This document shows positions 8,261 to 16,974 of a DNA stretch of 32,820 nt, in pieces (the first letter of the stretch is position 1; each line of letters begins with the position of its first letter). A program made the position numbers and the translations under genes. The stretch lies in assembly GCF_003732485.1 (NCBI RefSeq), contig NZ_MOAK01000073.1, positions 40,112 to 72,931 of the forward strand, read 5' to 3'. Below the pieces are notes generated by a model, which was not told the DNA's origin, searched no databases, and worked only from the letters and a program-made list of their open reading frames with translations. This stretch comes from Pseudomonas protegens (GTDB taxonomy: Bacteria; Pseudomonadota; Gammaproteobacteria; Pseudomonadales; Pseudomonadaceae).

Positions 8261-10369
8261 ATGACCAAGACTCTCCATCACCGTGCCTGCCACCTGTGCG
8301 AAGCGATCTGCGGCCTGACCCTGGAAATCACCGAGGAAGAGGGCCGCGGACCGCGCATTACCTCGATCAAGGGGGATGCTCAGGACAGCTTCAGCCGCGG
8401 CCACATCTGCCCCAAGGCCGTGGCCCTGCAGGATATTCAGAATGACCCCGATCGCCTGCGTCAGCCGGTGCGGCGCGTGGGCAATGAATGGCAGTCGATC
8501 GAGTGGGACGAGGCCTTCGCCCTGGTAGCCGAAAGGCTGGCGAGCATCCAGCAGCGCCATGGCAATAACGCAGTGGCGACCTATCAGGGCAACCCCAGCG
8601 TTCACAACTACGGGCTGATGACCCACAGCAACTACTTTCTTGGCCAGCTCAAGACCCGTAACCGCTTCTCGGCGACGTCGGTCGACCAGTTGCCCCAGCA
8701 CCTGACCAGCTACCTGATGTATGGCCACGGTCTGCTGCTGCCGATTCCGGACATCGATCACACCGACTTCATGCTGATCCTCGGCGGCAATCCCTTGGCG
8801 TCCAACGGCAGCATCATGACGGTGCCGGACGTGGAAAAGCGCTTGAAGGCAATCCAGGCTCGTGGTGGCAAGGTGGTGGTGGTCGATCCTCGGCGCAGTG
8901 AAACGGCGGCCATGGCCGATCAGCACCTGTTCGTTCGTCCTGGAGGCGATGTGGCTTTGCTGTTTGGTCTGTTGAACACGATTTTTGAGGAAGGGCCGAT
9001 TCGCGGCAGTCATCTGCAGGTCGATGGATTGGCAGAGGTGCGCCAGGCGATTTCCCGCTTCACCGCAGAAGCCATGAGCCCGCTGTGTGCGATTCCGGCG
9101 CAGCAGATCCGGCAGTTGGCCCGGGAGTTCGCCTCGGCGGACCGAGCGGTCTGCTATGGGCGCATGGGGGTTTCGACCCAAGCCTTCGGTACGTTGTGCC
9201 ATTGGTTGCTGCAACTGCTCAACCTGGTCACCGGCAACCTTGACCGGGTAGGCGGGGCCCTGTGTACCGAGCCGGCAGTGGATCTGGTGGCGGCGACTTC
9301 GGGCGGTCATTTCAACGTTTGGCAGAGTCGGGTCTCCGGGCTTCCGGAGTATGGCGGCGAGCTGCCTGTGTCAGCCCTGGCCGAAGAGATGCTCACCGAG
9401 GGCGAAGGGCAGGTTCGGGCATTGATCACCGTGGCGGGCAACCCGGTTTTGTCCACGCCCAATGGTCGGCAGTTGGAGCAGGCCCTGGACGGGTTGGAGT
9501 TCATGCTCAGCATCGACTTGTACATCAATGAAACGACCCGTTATGCCGACCTGATCCTGCCGTCCACCTCGGCCCTGGAGAATGATCACTACGACACCAC
9601 CTTCAATTTGTTCGCGGTGCGCAACATCAGTCGCTTCAACCGGGCGATCCTGCCCAAGCCTGCGGGCGCGCTGCATGACTGGGAGATCTTTGTCGGCCTG
9701 GCCAAGGCGTTTGCCGCGAGAACCGAACAGCCGCTGAAACCGACCATCCCCCCTGCGCAGATGATCGACATGGGGTTGCGAGCCGGTGCCTACGGCGACG
9801 CCTCGCCGCTCAAACTGTCCTTGGCAACGCTGGAGCAGCATCCTCATGGTATTGATCTGGGGGCGCTGCAGCCGAATCTGGCGGCACGCTTGAAAACCGA
9901 GAATCGACGGATCCAGGCGGCACCAGCAGCGATCATGGCGGATCTGGCGCGGTTTGCCGCCTTGAGTGTGCCGCCGTTGGATGAGTTGCTGCTGATTGGC
10001 CGTCGCCATGTGCGCAGCAACAACTCGTGGATGCACAACTATCACCGCCTGGTGAAGGGCAAGCCCCGTCACCAGTTGCTGATGCATCCGGACGACCTGG
10101 CTAGCCGCGGGCTGAATGACGGTCAGTGGGTGCGAATCAGCTCTCGGGTCGGTGCGGTGGAGGTAGAGGTGCTGGCCAGCAGTGAAATGATGCCTGGGGT
10201 GGTGAGCTTGCCCCATGGCTGGGGGCATGGGCGGCCAGGGGTGCAGATGAACATTGCCATGGAGCAGCCCGGTTGCAGCGCCAATGACCTGACCGATGAG
10301 CGTCAGCTCGACGCGTTGTCCGGGAATGCGGCTTTGAACGGAGTGCCGGTCAAGGTGGAAGCCGCCTGA
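8261..10369 (+). CDS. Molybdopterin-dependent oxidoreductase (formate dehydrogenase/nitrate reductase superfamily)
   Basis: The 702-residue soluble enzyme starts with a [4Fe-4S] motif, Cys10, Cys13, Cys17 and Cys50 (RACHLCEAICG ... GHICPKA). The molybdopterin domain follows, with LGGNPLASNGSI and VVVDPRRSETA for cofactor binding, and a C-terminal dinucleotide-binding domain from about residue 585 (HPDDLASRGLNDG ... GWGHGRPGVQMN). Ser140 lies where formate dehydrogenase H has its metal-binding selenocysteine, so the Mo ligand is probably Ser140 or the nearby Asp142. There is no Tat signal, so it should be cytoplasmic. No partner subunit is adjacent, and substrate and electron acceptor are unknown. 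The start is the ATG at 8261. Confidence 0.9.
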   Translation: MTKTLHHRACHLCEAICGLTLEITEEEGRGPRITSIKGDAQDSFSRGHICPKAVALQDIQNDPDRLRQPVRRVGNEWQSIEWDEAFALVAERLASIQQRHGNNAVATYQGNPSVHNYGLMTHSNYFLGQLKTRNRFSATSVDQLPQHLTSYLMYGHGLLLPIPDIDHTDFMLILGGNPLASNGSIMTVPDVEKRLKAIQARGGKVVVVDPRRSETAAMADQHLFVRPGGDVALLFGLLNTIFEEGPIRGSHLQVDGLAEVRQAISRFTAEAMSPLCAIPAQQIRQLAREFASADRAVCYGRMGVSTQAFGTLCHWLLQLLNLVTGNLDRVGGALCTEPAVDLVAATSGGHFNVWQSRVSGLPEYGGELPVSALAEEMLTEGEGQVRALITVAGNPVLSTPNGRQLEQALDGLEFMLSIDLYINETTRYADLILPSTSALENDHYDTTFNLFAVRNISRFNRAILPKPAGALHDWEIFVGLAKAFAARTEQPLKPTIPPAQMIDMGLRAGAYGDASPLKLSLATLEQHPHGIDLGALQPNLAARLKTENRRIQAAPAAIMADLARFAALSVPPLDELLLIGRRHVRSNNSWMHNYHRLVKGKPRHQLLMHPDDLASRGLNDGQWVRISSRVGAVEVEVLASSEMMPGVVSLPHGWGHGRPGVQMNIAMEQPGCSANDLTDERQLDALSGNAALNGVPVKVEAA

Positions 10370-10465
10370 GATGTCTGTCGGAGAGGCCGAGCAGGGCGCT
10401 CAGGATTCCGTTACAATGCGCCACCGTGCCGACAACAGCGTCGGAAAGTTCAGCCGAGGTGTTCC

Positions 10466-10804
10466 ATGGATATCATCGAAACTATTAAAGAGCAGATTGC
10501 CAACAACACCATTCTGCTTTACATGAAAGGCTCGCCGAATGCCCCTCAGTGTGGCTTCTCCGCGAAAGCCGCTCAGGCCGTAATGGGCTGTGGTGAGAAG
10601 TTCGCTTATGTGGACATCCTGCAGAACCCGGAAATTCGCGCCAACCTGCCCAAGTACGCCAACTGGCCAACCTTCCCACAGCTGTGGGTGGCGGGTGAGC
10701 TGGTCGGCGGTAGCGATATCATGGCTGAGATGTTTGCCAACGGTGAGTTGCAGACTCTGATCAAGGACGCAGCCGAAAAAGCCGCGGCCAAGACTGAAGC
10801 CTGA
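10466..10804 (+). CDS. grxD: Monothiol glutaredoxin Grx4/GrxD
   Basis: The 112-residue protein has the monothiol CGFS active site at residues 29-32 (SPNAPQCGFSAKA), plus WPTFPQLWVAGELVGGSDI, which forms the glutathione and [2Fe-2S] binding surface. Members of this family carry and transfer Fe-S clusters, usually with BolA proteins. The length matches E. coli GrxD. It starts 96 bases after the molybdoenzyme gene, ends at a strong terminator, and sits beside the bacterioferritin genes, a fitting iron-homeostasis context. Confidence 0.95.
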   Translation: MDIIETIKEQIANNTILLYMKGSPNAPQCGFSAKAAQAVMGCGEKFAYVDILQNPEIRANLPKYANWPTFPQLWVAGELVGGSDIMAEMFANGELQTLIKDAAEKAAAKTEA

Positions 10805-10825
10805 CGCGAATATATCCGCTTAATA

Positions 10826-10863
10826 AAAAGCCCCGCCTCTCTTTCGAGGGCGGGGCTTTTTTA
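10826..10863 (+). terminator. Rho-independent terminator after grxD (bidirectional with bfrB)
   Basis: AAAAGCCCCGCC (10826-10837) pairs with GGCGGGGCTTTT (10849-10860), with a small inner CTC/GAG stem. Poly-A and poly-T flanks on both sides let it work for grxD and for convergent bfrB, whose stop is at 10887. Confidence 0.93.
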
Positions 10864-10886
10864 TGGCTTGAGTATTACGAGTTAAG

Positions 10887-11360
10887 TTACTCGTCACCCA
10901 TTTGCGATTGCAGATAGTTCTCGATACCGACTTTATCGATCAGGCCCAACTGGGTTTCCAGCCAGTCGATATGTTCTTCTTCGGATTCAAGAATATCTTC
11001 CAGCAGTTCGCGGCTGCCAAAGTCGCTCACCGATTCACAATGGGCGATGGCTGCCTTGAGGTCCGCATGGCCGGTGCGTTCGATACGCAGGTCGCACTCG
11101 AGCATTTCCTTGGTGTGTTCGCCAATATGCAGCTTGCCCAGGTCCTGAACGTTCGGCAGGCCTTCGAGGAAGAGGATGCGCTTGATCAGCTTGTCCGCAT
11201 GCTTCATCTCGTCGATGGACTCGTGGTACTCGTGCTTGCCCAGCTTGTTCAGGCCCCAATCTTCATACATGCGTGCATGCAGGAAGTACTGATTGATCGC
11301 GACCAGTTCATTGGCAAGGATTTTATTGAGATGCTGGATGACTGTAATGTCGCCTTTCAT
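10887..11360 (-). CDS. bfrB: Bacterioferritin (BfrB type, haem-containing)
   Basis: The 157-residue 24-mer iron-storage subunit has ferroxidase ligands Glu18, Glu51 and His54 in the expected places ([24 protein letters not shown]), and the second pair in [12 protein letters not shown]. Met52 is the residue that binds haem between two subunits, separating it from plain ferritin. The frame is open to 11414, but the ATG at 11360 follows AGGA at about 7 bases and gives the family N-terminus MKGD. bfd lies just upstream on the same strand behind its own terminator, and Bfd reduces BfrB haem to release stored iron. Confidence 0.96.
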   Translation of the reverse strand: MKGDITVIQHLNKILANELVAINQYFLHARMYEDWGLNKLGKHEYHESIDEMKHADKLIKRILFLEGLPNVQDLGKLHIGEHTKEMLECDLRIERTGHADLKAAIAHCESVSDFGSRELLEDILESEEEHIDWLETQLGLIDKVGIENYLQSQMGDE

Positions 11361-11398
11361 GATGGGGTCCTGCCCTTTAATTAGTGGAATAAGGGCAG

Positions 11399-11427
11399 AG
11401 TCTGAGCCGCGCAAACATTACTGTCAA
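11399..11427 (-). promoter_or_regulatory. Candidate promoter of bfrB
   Basis: On the minus strand a perfect TTGACA (11422-11427) is followed 17 bases later by CAGACT (11399-11404), a weak but common Pseudomonas-type -10. It would start a leader of roughly 30 bases before the ATG at 11360. Confidence 0.45.
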
Positions 11428-11516
11428 ACCTAAGTTATTGAATAATATATGAAAATTAATCGGAATAAGAATGTTTGTGTTCCGCGTTTTGACCCTAAGC
11501 GATTGAATTACAGGCA

Positions 11517-11543
11517 TAAAAAAACCGGACGCTAGGTCCGGTT
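11517..11543 (-). terminator. Rho-independent terminator of bfd
   Basis: AACCGGAC (11523-11530) and GTCCGGTT (11536-11543) form an 8-bp stem with a 5-base loop. On the minus strand the stem is followed by a run of T, placing it 30 bases after the bfd stop and separating bfd from bfrB. Confidence 0.88.
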
Positions 11544-11572
11544 GTTTAAAACAGTGCGATTTATTCGAAAAT

Positions 11573-11791
11573 TCAAGCGACATTAAATTCCACGGGATAG
11601 GGAATTGCCGCCTGGCTACTCTGCAGTTCGGTCAGTGTCTCGCGGACCACTTGCTTGGCCAGGCATGCGCATTTACCGCATTGGCTGGCGACGCCGGTCG
11701 CCTGACGCACTTCGCGGTAGCTGCAGCAACCTTCATAGATGGCTTCGCGAATTTGTCCGTCGGTGACACCGGTGCAGAGGCAGACATACAT
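11573..11791 (-). CDS. bfd: Bacterioferritin-associated ferredoxin Bfd
   Basis: The 72-residue [2Fe-2S] protein has the Bfd cysteine pattern: Cys4 and Cys6 (YVCLC) with Cys38 and Cys41 (SQCGKC). Bfd docks on bacterioferritin and reduces its haem, letting Fe2+ leave the core. A Fur box about 50 bases upstream suggests it is made when iron is short, the opposite of storage conditions. The start has no strong Shine-Dalgarno match (TTCTCATCCT precedes it), but MYVCLC is the family N-terminus. Confidence 0.95.
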   Translation of the reverse strand: MYVCLCTGVTDGQIREAIYEGCCSYREVRQATGVASQCGKCACLAKQVVRETLTELQSSQAAIPYPVEFNVA

Positions 11792-11842
11792 AGGATGAGA
11801 ACCGTCGCTGGTTAGGGCTCAATTGCGATGGATCTTAATGTT

Positions 11843-11861
11843 AACGAGAATGATTGTCAAA
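11843..11861 (-). promoter_or_regulatory. Fur box upstream of bfd
   Basis: AACGAGAATGATTGTCAAA contains GAGAAT-G-ATTGTC, one mismatch from the inverted repeat GAGAATNATTCTC that makes up Fur sites. It lies 52-70 bases before bfd. The rest of the 11792-12114 gap holds the peroxiredoxin promoter region, including TATGAT at 12001-12006 as a possible -10, and no gene. Confidence 0.75.
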
Positions 11862-12114
11862 GTGGTTTCGGCTGCCTTTGTTGCAGTTTCCTTCCAGAGT
11901 GACGAACGGTTTTGTTCGCGATAGTGACAGATGATTCGCATTTTCCGCTTTATGAGCCAGGGTGACGAAAAACCGTTAAGGACAGCTCAAAAACGCGGTG
12001 TATGATGGTCGGTCCTTGCGAAGCGGGGTCAGGTCACGGAGCTGTCGCATCCGCGTGGCAGACTCAAGGCCAATCCCCTTCTTCTATTACTACGTCCACA
12101 CCAGGAGATATCCA

Positions 12115-12717
12115 ATGAGCGTACTCGTAGGCAAACAAGCCCCTGACTTCACCGTACCGGCCGTTCTCGGCAATGGCGAAATCGTCGACAGCTTCACCCT
12201 GTCCTCGGCCATCAAAGGCAAATACGGCCTGGTGTTCTTCTACCCACTGGATTTCACCTTCGTTTGCCCGTCCGAGCTGATCGCCCTGGACCACCGCATG
12301 GCTGACTTCAAGGCACGTAACGTGGAAGTGATCGCTGTTTCGATCGACTCGCACTTCACTCACAACGCCTGGCGCAACACCCCGATCAATGCCGGCGGCA
12401 TCGGTCAGGTTCAATACATCATGGCTGCTGACATGAAGCACGATATCGCCAAGGCCTACGACGTTGAGTCCGAAGGCGGCGTGGCTTTCCGTGGCGCGTT
12501 CCTGATCGACGACAAAGGCGTTGTCCGTTCGCAGATCGTCAACGACCTGCCACTGGGCCGTAACATGGAAGAGCTGATCCGTCTGGTCGATGCTCTGCAA
12601 TTCCACGAAGAGCACGGCGAAGTCTGCCCTGCCAACTGGAAAAAAGGCGACAAAGGCATGACCGCTTCGCCAGAAGGTGTTGCCGCTTACCTGAGCGAGA
12701 ACGCTGGCAAGCTGTAA
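12115..12717 (+). CDS. Typical 2-Cys peroxiredoxin (AhpC/Prx1 family)
   Basis: The 200-residue peroxidase has peroxidatic Cys51 in DFTFVCPSEL and resolving Cys171 in GEVCPANW, the layout of typical 2-Cys peroxiredoxins. It reduces hydrogen peroxide and organic peroxides in the cytoplasm. The frame is open from 11998, but the ATG at 12115 follows AGGAG by 7 bases and gives the normal length. No ahpF is beside it, so thioredoxin may be its reductant (inference). It stands next to the bacterioferritin genes, linking iron storage and peroxide defence. Confidence 0.95.
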   Translation: MSVLVGKQAPDFTVPAVLGNGEIVDSFTLSSAIKGKYGLVFFYPLDFTFVCPSELIALDHRMADFKARNVEVIAVSIDSHFTHNAWRNTPINAGGIGQVQYIMAADMKHDIAKAYDVESEGGVAFRGAFLIDDKGVVRSQIVNDLPLGRNMEELIRLVDALQFHEEHGEVCPANWKKGDKGMTASPEGVAAYLSENAGKL

Positions 12718-12729
12718 GCCTGGCGTCAC

Positions 12730-12767
12730 GCATAAAAAAACCGGCCTCAGGGCCGGTTTTTTTATGC
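12730..12767. terminator. Bidirectional terminator between prx and rnt
   Basis: A perfect 17-bp inverted repeat (12730-12746 with 12751-12767, 4-base loop) has a GGCCGG core and seven A/T on each side. It ends the peroxiredoxin gene on the plus strand and rnt (stop at 12794) on the minus strand. Confidence 0.95.
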
Positions 12768-12793
12768 AGGCAATCCACCCGACGAAGAATGAA

Positions 12794-13465
12794 TCAGTCG
12801 TCGAAATCCTGCCAGCCGCCCATTTGCTTCCAGCGGTTGACGATGCCGCAGAACAGCTCGGCAGTCTTCTCGGTGTCGTAGCGGGCCGAGTGAGCCTCGC
12901 GACCGTCGAAGTCGATATCCGCACTCTGACAGGCTTTGGCCAAAACGGTCTGCCCATAAGCCAGGCCAGCCAGGGTGGCGGTGTCGAAGCTGGAGAACGG
13001 GTGGAACGGATTGCGCTTCATATCCAGGCGCGCCACAGCGGCGTTGAGGAAGCCCAGGTCGAAACTGCTGTTGTGGCCCACCAGGATGGCGCGTTTGCAG
13101 CCATTGGCCTTCAGCGCCTTGCGCACCCCACGGAAAATATCGGTCAGGGCCGTTTCCTCGCTGACAGCCATGCGCAGCGGGTGGTCGAGCTTGATCCCGG
13201 TAAACTCCAGGGCAGCAGCTTCGATGTTCGCGCCTTCAAAAGGCTCGACTCGGAAGAAATAGGTGTGCTCCGGGAACACGAAGCCTTTTTCGTCCATGCC
13301 GATCGTGGTTGCGGCAATTTCCAGCAGGGCGTCGGTGGCCGAGTTGAAGCCGCCGGTTTCAACGTCGACGACTACCGGCAGGTAACCGCGAAAGCGCGCT
13401 GCCATCGGGTGCCGAGGGCCGCCGCCGTTACCTTCTTGTTCGTCGTCGAAATGGTCGTCACTCAC
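12794..13465 (-). CDS. rnt: Ribonuclease T
   Basis: The 223-residue DEDDh exonuclease has Exo I Asp34 and Glu36 (VVVDVETGG), Exo II in [12 protein letters not shown], and Exo III in [13 protein letters not shown] with the catalytic His and Asp. RNase T trims 3' ends of tRNA and other stable RNAs. It starts with GTG at 13465, preceded by GGAGG at 8 bases, and this start overlaps the pyrC stop (GTGA), so translation is coupled. The length is close to E. coli RNase T. Confidence 0.95.
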   Translation of the reverse strand: MSDDHFDDEQEGNGGGPRHPMAARFRGYLPVVVDVETGGFNSATDALLEIAATTIGMDEKGFVFPEHTYFFRVEPFEGANIEAAALEFTGIKLDHPLRMAVSEETALTDIFRGVRKALKANGCKRAILVGHNSSFDLGFLNAAVARLDMKRNPFHPFSSFDTATLAGLAYGQTVLAKACQSADIDFDGREAHSARYDTEKTAELFCGIVNRWKQMGGWQDFDD

Positions 13466-14508
13466 GAGTGATCCTCCAGCAGGCGCCAGCGCAGTTTTTC
13501 ACCGGCGCGCAGCGGAATGACAGTCAGCTCACCGAACGGCAGGCTGGCGGGGGCGGTCCATTCTTCACGAACCAGGGTGATGCGATCGGTGTTGGCCGGC
13601 AAGCCGTAGAAGCGCGGGCCGTTGAGGCTGGCAAAGGCTTCCAGTTTATCCAGGGCATTGCGCTGTTCGAACGCTTCGGCATACAGCTCGATGGCGGCAT
13701 AGGCGCTATAGCAGCCTGCGCAACCACAAGCGGCTTCCTTGGCGTGCTGGGCGTGAGGCGCCGAGTCAGTGCCGAGGAAGAACTTCTCGCTGCCACTGGT
13801 GGCCGCATCCAGCAGCGCTTCCTGATGGGTGTTGCGCTTGAGAATCGGCAGGCAATAGAAGTGCGGGCGAATACCGCCCACCAGCATGTGGTTGCGGTTG
13901 TACAGCAGGTGGTGTGCGGTGATGGTTGCGCCAACGTTGGCCGAAGCCTCCTTGACGAACTGCACGGCCTCACCGGTGGTGATGTGTTCGAACACCACTT
14001 TCAGGCTGGGGAAACGCTCGACCACGCGACGCATATGCTCGTCGATGAAGATCTTTTCGCGGTCGAAGACGTCGACGTCGCCGCGGGTCACTTCACCGTG
14101 GATCAGCAGCGGCAGGCCAACTTCGGCCATCGCTTCGAGCACCGGGAATATCTTGTCGATGCTGGTCACGCCCGAGTCCGAGTTGGTGGTCGCACCGGCC
14201 GGGTACAGTTTGGCGGCGTGCACGAAACCGCTGGCCTTGGCCGCGCGGATCTCGTCCGGCTGGGTGCGGTCGGTCAGGTAGAGCACCATCAGCGGCTCGA
14301 AGCGGCTGCCGGCCGGGCGCGCAGCTAGAATACGCTGGCGATAGGCGTCGGCTTCCGCGGCGTTGCGCACCGGAGGTACCAGGTTGGGCATGATGATGGC
14401 GCGGCCAAAGGTGCGCGCGACATCTGCGACTGTATTGGGCAACACGGCACCATCGCGAAGATGAATATGCCAGTCGTCGGGACGCAGCAGGGTCAGGCGG
14501 TCGGACAT
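13462..14508 (-). CDS. pyrC: Dihydroorotase PyrC
   Basis: The 348-residue zinc amidohydrolase closes carbamoyl-aspartate to dihydroorotate in pyrimidine synthesis. Metal ligands His14 and His16 lie in [10 protein letters not shown], the carboxylated lysine in [18 protein letters not shown], and later metal histidines in LLIHGEVT and FEHITTGEA. The frame extends to 14568, but the ATG at 14508 gives the standard length and N-terminus, with only a weak GGAA upstream. It is co-transcribed with rnt and divergent from motY. Confidence 0.96.
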   Translation of the reverse strand: MSDRLTLLRPDDWHIHLRDGAVLPNTVADVARTFGRAIIMPNLVPPVRNAAEADAYRQRILAARPAGSRFEPLMVLYLTDRTQPDEIRAAKASGFVHAAKLYPAGATTNSDSGVTSIDKIFPVLEAMAEVGLPLLIHGEVTRGDVDVFDREKIFIDEHMRRVVERFPSLKVVFEHITTGEAVQFVKEASANVGATITAHHLLYNRNHMLVGGIRPHFYCLPILKRNTHQEALLDAATSGSEKFFLGTDSAPHAQHAKEAACGCAGCYSAYAAIELYAEAFEQRNALDKLEAFASLNGPRFYGLPANTDRITLVREEWTAPASLPFGELTVIPLRAGEKLRWRLLEDHS

Positions 14509-14574
14509 TGGAGGTTCCAGGCGGGTAAAACTCGGGGGAATGCTACCGGAAAAGACTCTTCCAGGCACTCGCTA

Positions 14575-14601
14575 TCAAGTTTTGCGACGAGCAACCGATA
14601 T
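14575..14601 (+). promoter_or_regulatory. FliA (sigma-28) promoter of motY
   Basis: TCAAGTTT (14575-14582), 11 bases, then ACCGATAT (14594-14601) matches the flagellar sigma factor consensus TAAAGTTT-N11-GCCGATAA closely. It ends 63 bases before the motY start, on the correct strand, and motY encodes a flagellar motor protein. Confidence 0.8.
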
Positions 14602-14664
14602 CCCGAAGGTATGGCGTATTAGCGCCTGTCGATTTTTCTGTTGTACACGTCAGTGGAGCCTCCC

Positions 14665-15579
14665 GTGCGCCAGCGTTATCTAGCCTTGCTCAGTGTGTTT
14701 GCCAGCCTGCCCGCGATGGCTCTCACTTTCCAGACCCGTCTGGAGAGCATTGAGTGGACGGTCGAAGGCGACAAATTCGAGTGCCGCCTGATCCAGCCCG
14801 TCACCGATTTCGGTTCCGGCGAATTCGTTCGCCGCGCCGGCGAGCAGGCGATCTTTCGCCTCAAGAGTTTCAACCCGATGCAGGCGGGTGGCTCGGCGAC
14901 GCTGCTTGCAGCCGCGGCCCCCTGGCAGCCGGGGCGTGGCGACATCAACCTCGGAGCGGTCAAGGCCGGCACGGATGGGGTGCTGTACAACAGCAGCCAG
15001 ATGCAGGCCGGTCGCCTGATCATCGGCTTGCTGGAGGGACGCAGTCCGGTGGTCCGGCATTTTTCCCGCGAGGGCGGGGTTTCCGAGGTGCGCCTGCTAC
15101 CAGTGAAGTTCAGCAAGGCCTACAGCGACTATCAAAGCTGCATGACCAAACTGCTGCCGATGAACTACGAACAGGTGAAACAGGGCGAGATCGGTTTCCC
15201 GGGCGGTGGTATCGAACTCGATGCTCGAGCCAAGGCAAAATTGCAGGTGATGGTGGATTTCATCAAGGCCGATCCGACGGTCAATCACGTCGAACTGGAT
15301 GGCCACTCTGACAACAGCGGCAACCGCTTGACCAATCGCGATCTGTCCCGCCGCCGGGCCTTGGCGGTGATGGAGTTCTTCAAGGCCAACGGTTTGGCGG
15401 AAAGCCAGATTGTTGTGCGCTTCCATGGCGAGCGTTATCCCCTGGCTCCCAACACCAATGCTGCCAACCGAGCGAAGAACCGCCGGGTCAATGTGCATCT
15501 GGAGCGGGTCGCCCCCACCGAAAAACCGGCTCCGGCGCCTCAGGCTGCCTCCGGTTCCAGCGCCGCGGCGACTTCCTGA
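14665..15579 (+). CDS. motY: Flagellar motor T-ring protein MotY
   Basis: The 304-residue exported protein begins with a signal peptide (MRQRYLALLSVFASLPAMA, cut before LTFQ). A MotY N-terminal domain follows, then an OmpA-type peptidoglycan-binding domain at about 190-290 with GHSDNSGNRLTNRDLSRRRA. MotY forms the T ring and anchors stators under the outer membrane. An in-frame TTG at 14641 would put charged residues before the signal, whereas the GTG at 14665 follows GGAG at 6 bases. The C-terminus is Ala/Pro/Ser-rich. A FliA promoter precedes it, and argG follows on the same strand. Confidence 0.9.
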   Translation: MRQRYLALLSVFASLPAMALTFQTRLESIEWTVEGDKFECRLIQPVTDFGSGEFVRRAGEQAIFRLKSFNPMQAGGSATLLAAAAPWQPGRGDINLGAVKAGTDGVLYNSSQMQAGRLIIGLLEGRSPVVRHFSREGGVSEVRLLPVKFSKAYSDYQSCMTKLLPMNYEQVKQGEIGFPGGGIELDARAKAKLQVMVDFIKADPTVNHVELDGHSDNSGNRLTNRDLSRRRALAVMEFFKANGLAESQIVVRFHGERYPLAPNTNAANRAKNRRVNVHLERVAPTEKPAPAPQAASGSSAAATS

Positions 15580-15604
15580 TCCGGCTGTCGTCGTCGCGCG
15601 CTCG

Positions 15605-15652
15605 ACATAATCTGTCGCTTGGTCGTCATAAGCTGTCGCGCCTCTGTAAATT
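15605..15652. promoter_or_regulatory. Candidate tandem ArgR operator of argG
   Basis: TGTCGC occurs at 15613-15618 and 15634-15639, a 21-base pitch, each preceded by CATAA and two or three bases. The second is followed after 8 bases by AAA, fitting the P. aeruginosa ArgR half-site TGTCGC-N8-AA. It overlaps a possible -10 (TAAATT, 15647-15652) about 55 bases before argG, as expected for arginine repression. Confidence 0.65.
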
Positions 15653-15708
15653 ATCCTCGTGGATCGGTAGACTCGACGGCTTTCCGTACAACCCCGTGGA
15701 GTGATGGC

Positions 15709-16926
15709 ATGGCGGACGTAAACAAGGTCGTTCTGGCGTATTCGGGCGGCCTGGACACTTCGGTGATCCTCAAGTGGCTGCAGGATACTTACAACTGTGA
15801 AGTAGTGACTTTCACTGCTGACCTGGGCCAAGGCGAAGAGGTCGAGCCGGCCCGCGCCAAGGCGCAAGCCATGGGCGTCAAAGAGATCTACATCGACGAT
15901 CTGCGCGAAGAGTTCGTGCGTGATTTCGTTTTCCCGATGTTCCGCGCCAACACCGTCTACGAAGGCGAGTACCTGCTGGGTACTTCCATCGCTCGTCCGT
16001 TGATCGCCAAGCGTTTGATCGAGATCGCCAACGAGACTGGCGCCGATGCCATTTCCCATGGTGCCACCGGCAAGGGCAACGATCAGGTACGTTTCGAGCT
16101 GGGTGCCTATGCCCTCAAGCCAGGGGTCAAAGTGATCGCCCCTTGGCGTGAGTGGGACCTGCTGTCCCGCGAGAAGTTGATGGACTACGCCGAGAAGCAC
16201 GGTATCCCGATCGAGCGTCACGGCAAGAAGAAGTCGCCGTACTCGATGGACGCCAACCTGCTGCACATCTCCTATGAAGGCGGCGTGCTGGAAGACACCT
16301 GGACCGAGCACGAAGAAGACATGTGGCGCTGGACCGTCTCCCCGGAGAAGGCTCCTGACACCCCGCAATACCTGGAGCTGACCTACCGCAATGGCGACAT
16401 CGTCGCCATCGACGGCGTGGAAATGACTCCGGCTACCGTGCTGGCGACCCTGAACCGCATCGGTGGTGAACACGGTATCGGTCGTCTGGACATCGTCGAG
16501 AACCGTTACGTGGGCATGAAGTCCCGTGGCTGCTACGAGACACCTGGCGGCACCATCATGCTGCGCGCTCACCGCGCCATCGAGTCCATCACCCTGGACC
16601 GTGAAGTGGCCCACCTCAAAGACGAGCTGATGCCCAAGTACGCCAGCCTGATCTACACCGGCTATTGGTGGAGCCCGGAGCGTCTGATGCTGCAACAGAT
16701 GATCGACGCCTCCCAAGCCCACGTGAATGGTGTAGTGCGCCTGAAGCTGTACAAGGGCAACGTGATCGTTACCGGTCGCAAGTCCGATGAGTCGCTGTTC
16801 GACGCCAACATCGCCACCTTCGAAGAAGACGGCGGTGCTTACAACCAGGCGGACGCCGCTGGCTTTATCAAGCTCAACGCCTTGCGCATGCGCATCGCTG
16901 CCAACAAGGGACGGACCCTGGTCTGA
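15709..16926 (+). CDS. argG: Argininosuccinate synthase ArgG
   Basis: The 405-residue enzyme condenses citrulline and aspartate with ATP, the step after ArgF. The pyrophosphatase loop AYSGGLDTS is at 10-18, the aspartate and citrulline sites fall in [15 protein letters not shown] and [16 protein letters not shown], and the C-terminal helix ends near [14 protein letters not shown]. The ATG at 15709 follows GGAG at 8 bases and gives the normal length. The open frame upstream to 15619 is ignored. A strong terminator follows, so the gene is probably transcribed alone. Confidence 0.97.
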   Translation: MADVNKVVLAYSGGLDTSVILKWLQDTYNCEVVTFTADLGQGEEVEPARAKAQAMGVKEIYIDDLREEFVRDFVFPMFRANTVYEGEYLLGTSIARPLIAKRLIEIANETGADAISHGATGKGNDQVRFELGAYALKPGVKVIAPWREWDLLSREKLMDYAEKHGIPIERHGKKKSPYSMDANLLHISYEGGVLEDTWTEHEEDMWRWTVSPEKAPDTPQYLELTYRNGDIVAIDGVEMTPATVLATLNRIGGEHGIGRLDIVENRYVGMKSRGCYETPGGTIMLRAHRAIESITLDREVAHLKDELMPKYASLIYTGYWWSPERLMLQQMIDASQAHVNGVVRLKLYKGNVIVTGRKSDESLFDANIATFEEDGGAYNQADAAGFIKLNALRMRIAANKGRTLV

Positions 16927-16940
16927 TACCTTGAGTTGTT

Positions 16941-16974
16941 AAAAAAGCCCCGCGATAAGCGGGGCTTTTTTTTG
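16941..16974 (+). terminator. Rho-independent terminator of argG
   Basis: AAAAAAGCCCCGC and GCGGGGCTTTTTT form a 13-bp stem around the loop GATAA, ending in a T run. It begins 15 bases after the argG stop. Confidence 0.95.

Noticed and set aside
14641..14664. TTG start for motY
   Set aside because: It would place MYTSVEPP before the signal peptide. The GTG at 14665 follows GGAG and starts a clean signal sequence.
15097..16722. 541-codon open frame opposite argG and the end of motY
   Set aside because: It covers two confident genes and an operator, and its translation is typical antisense composition.
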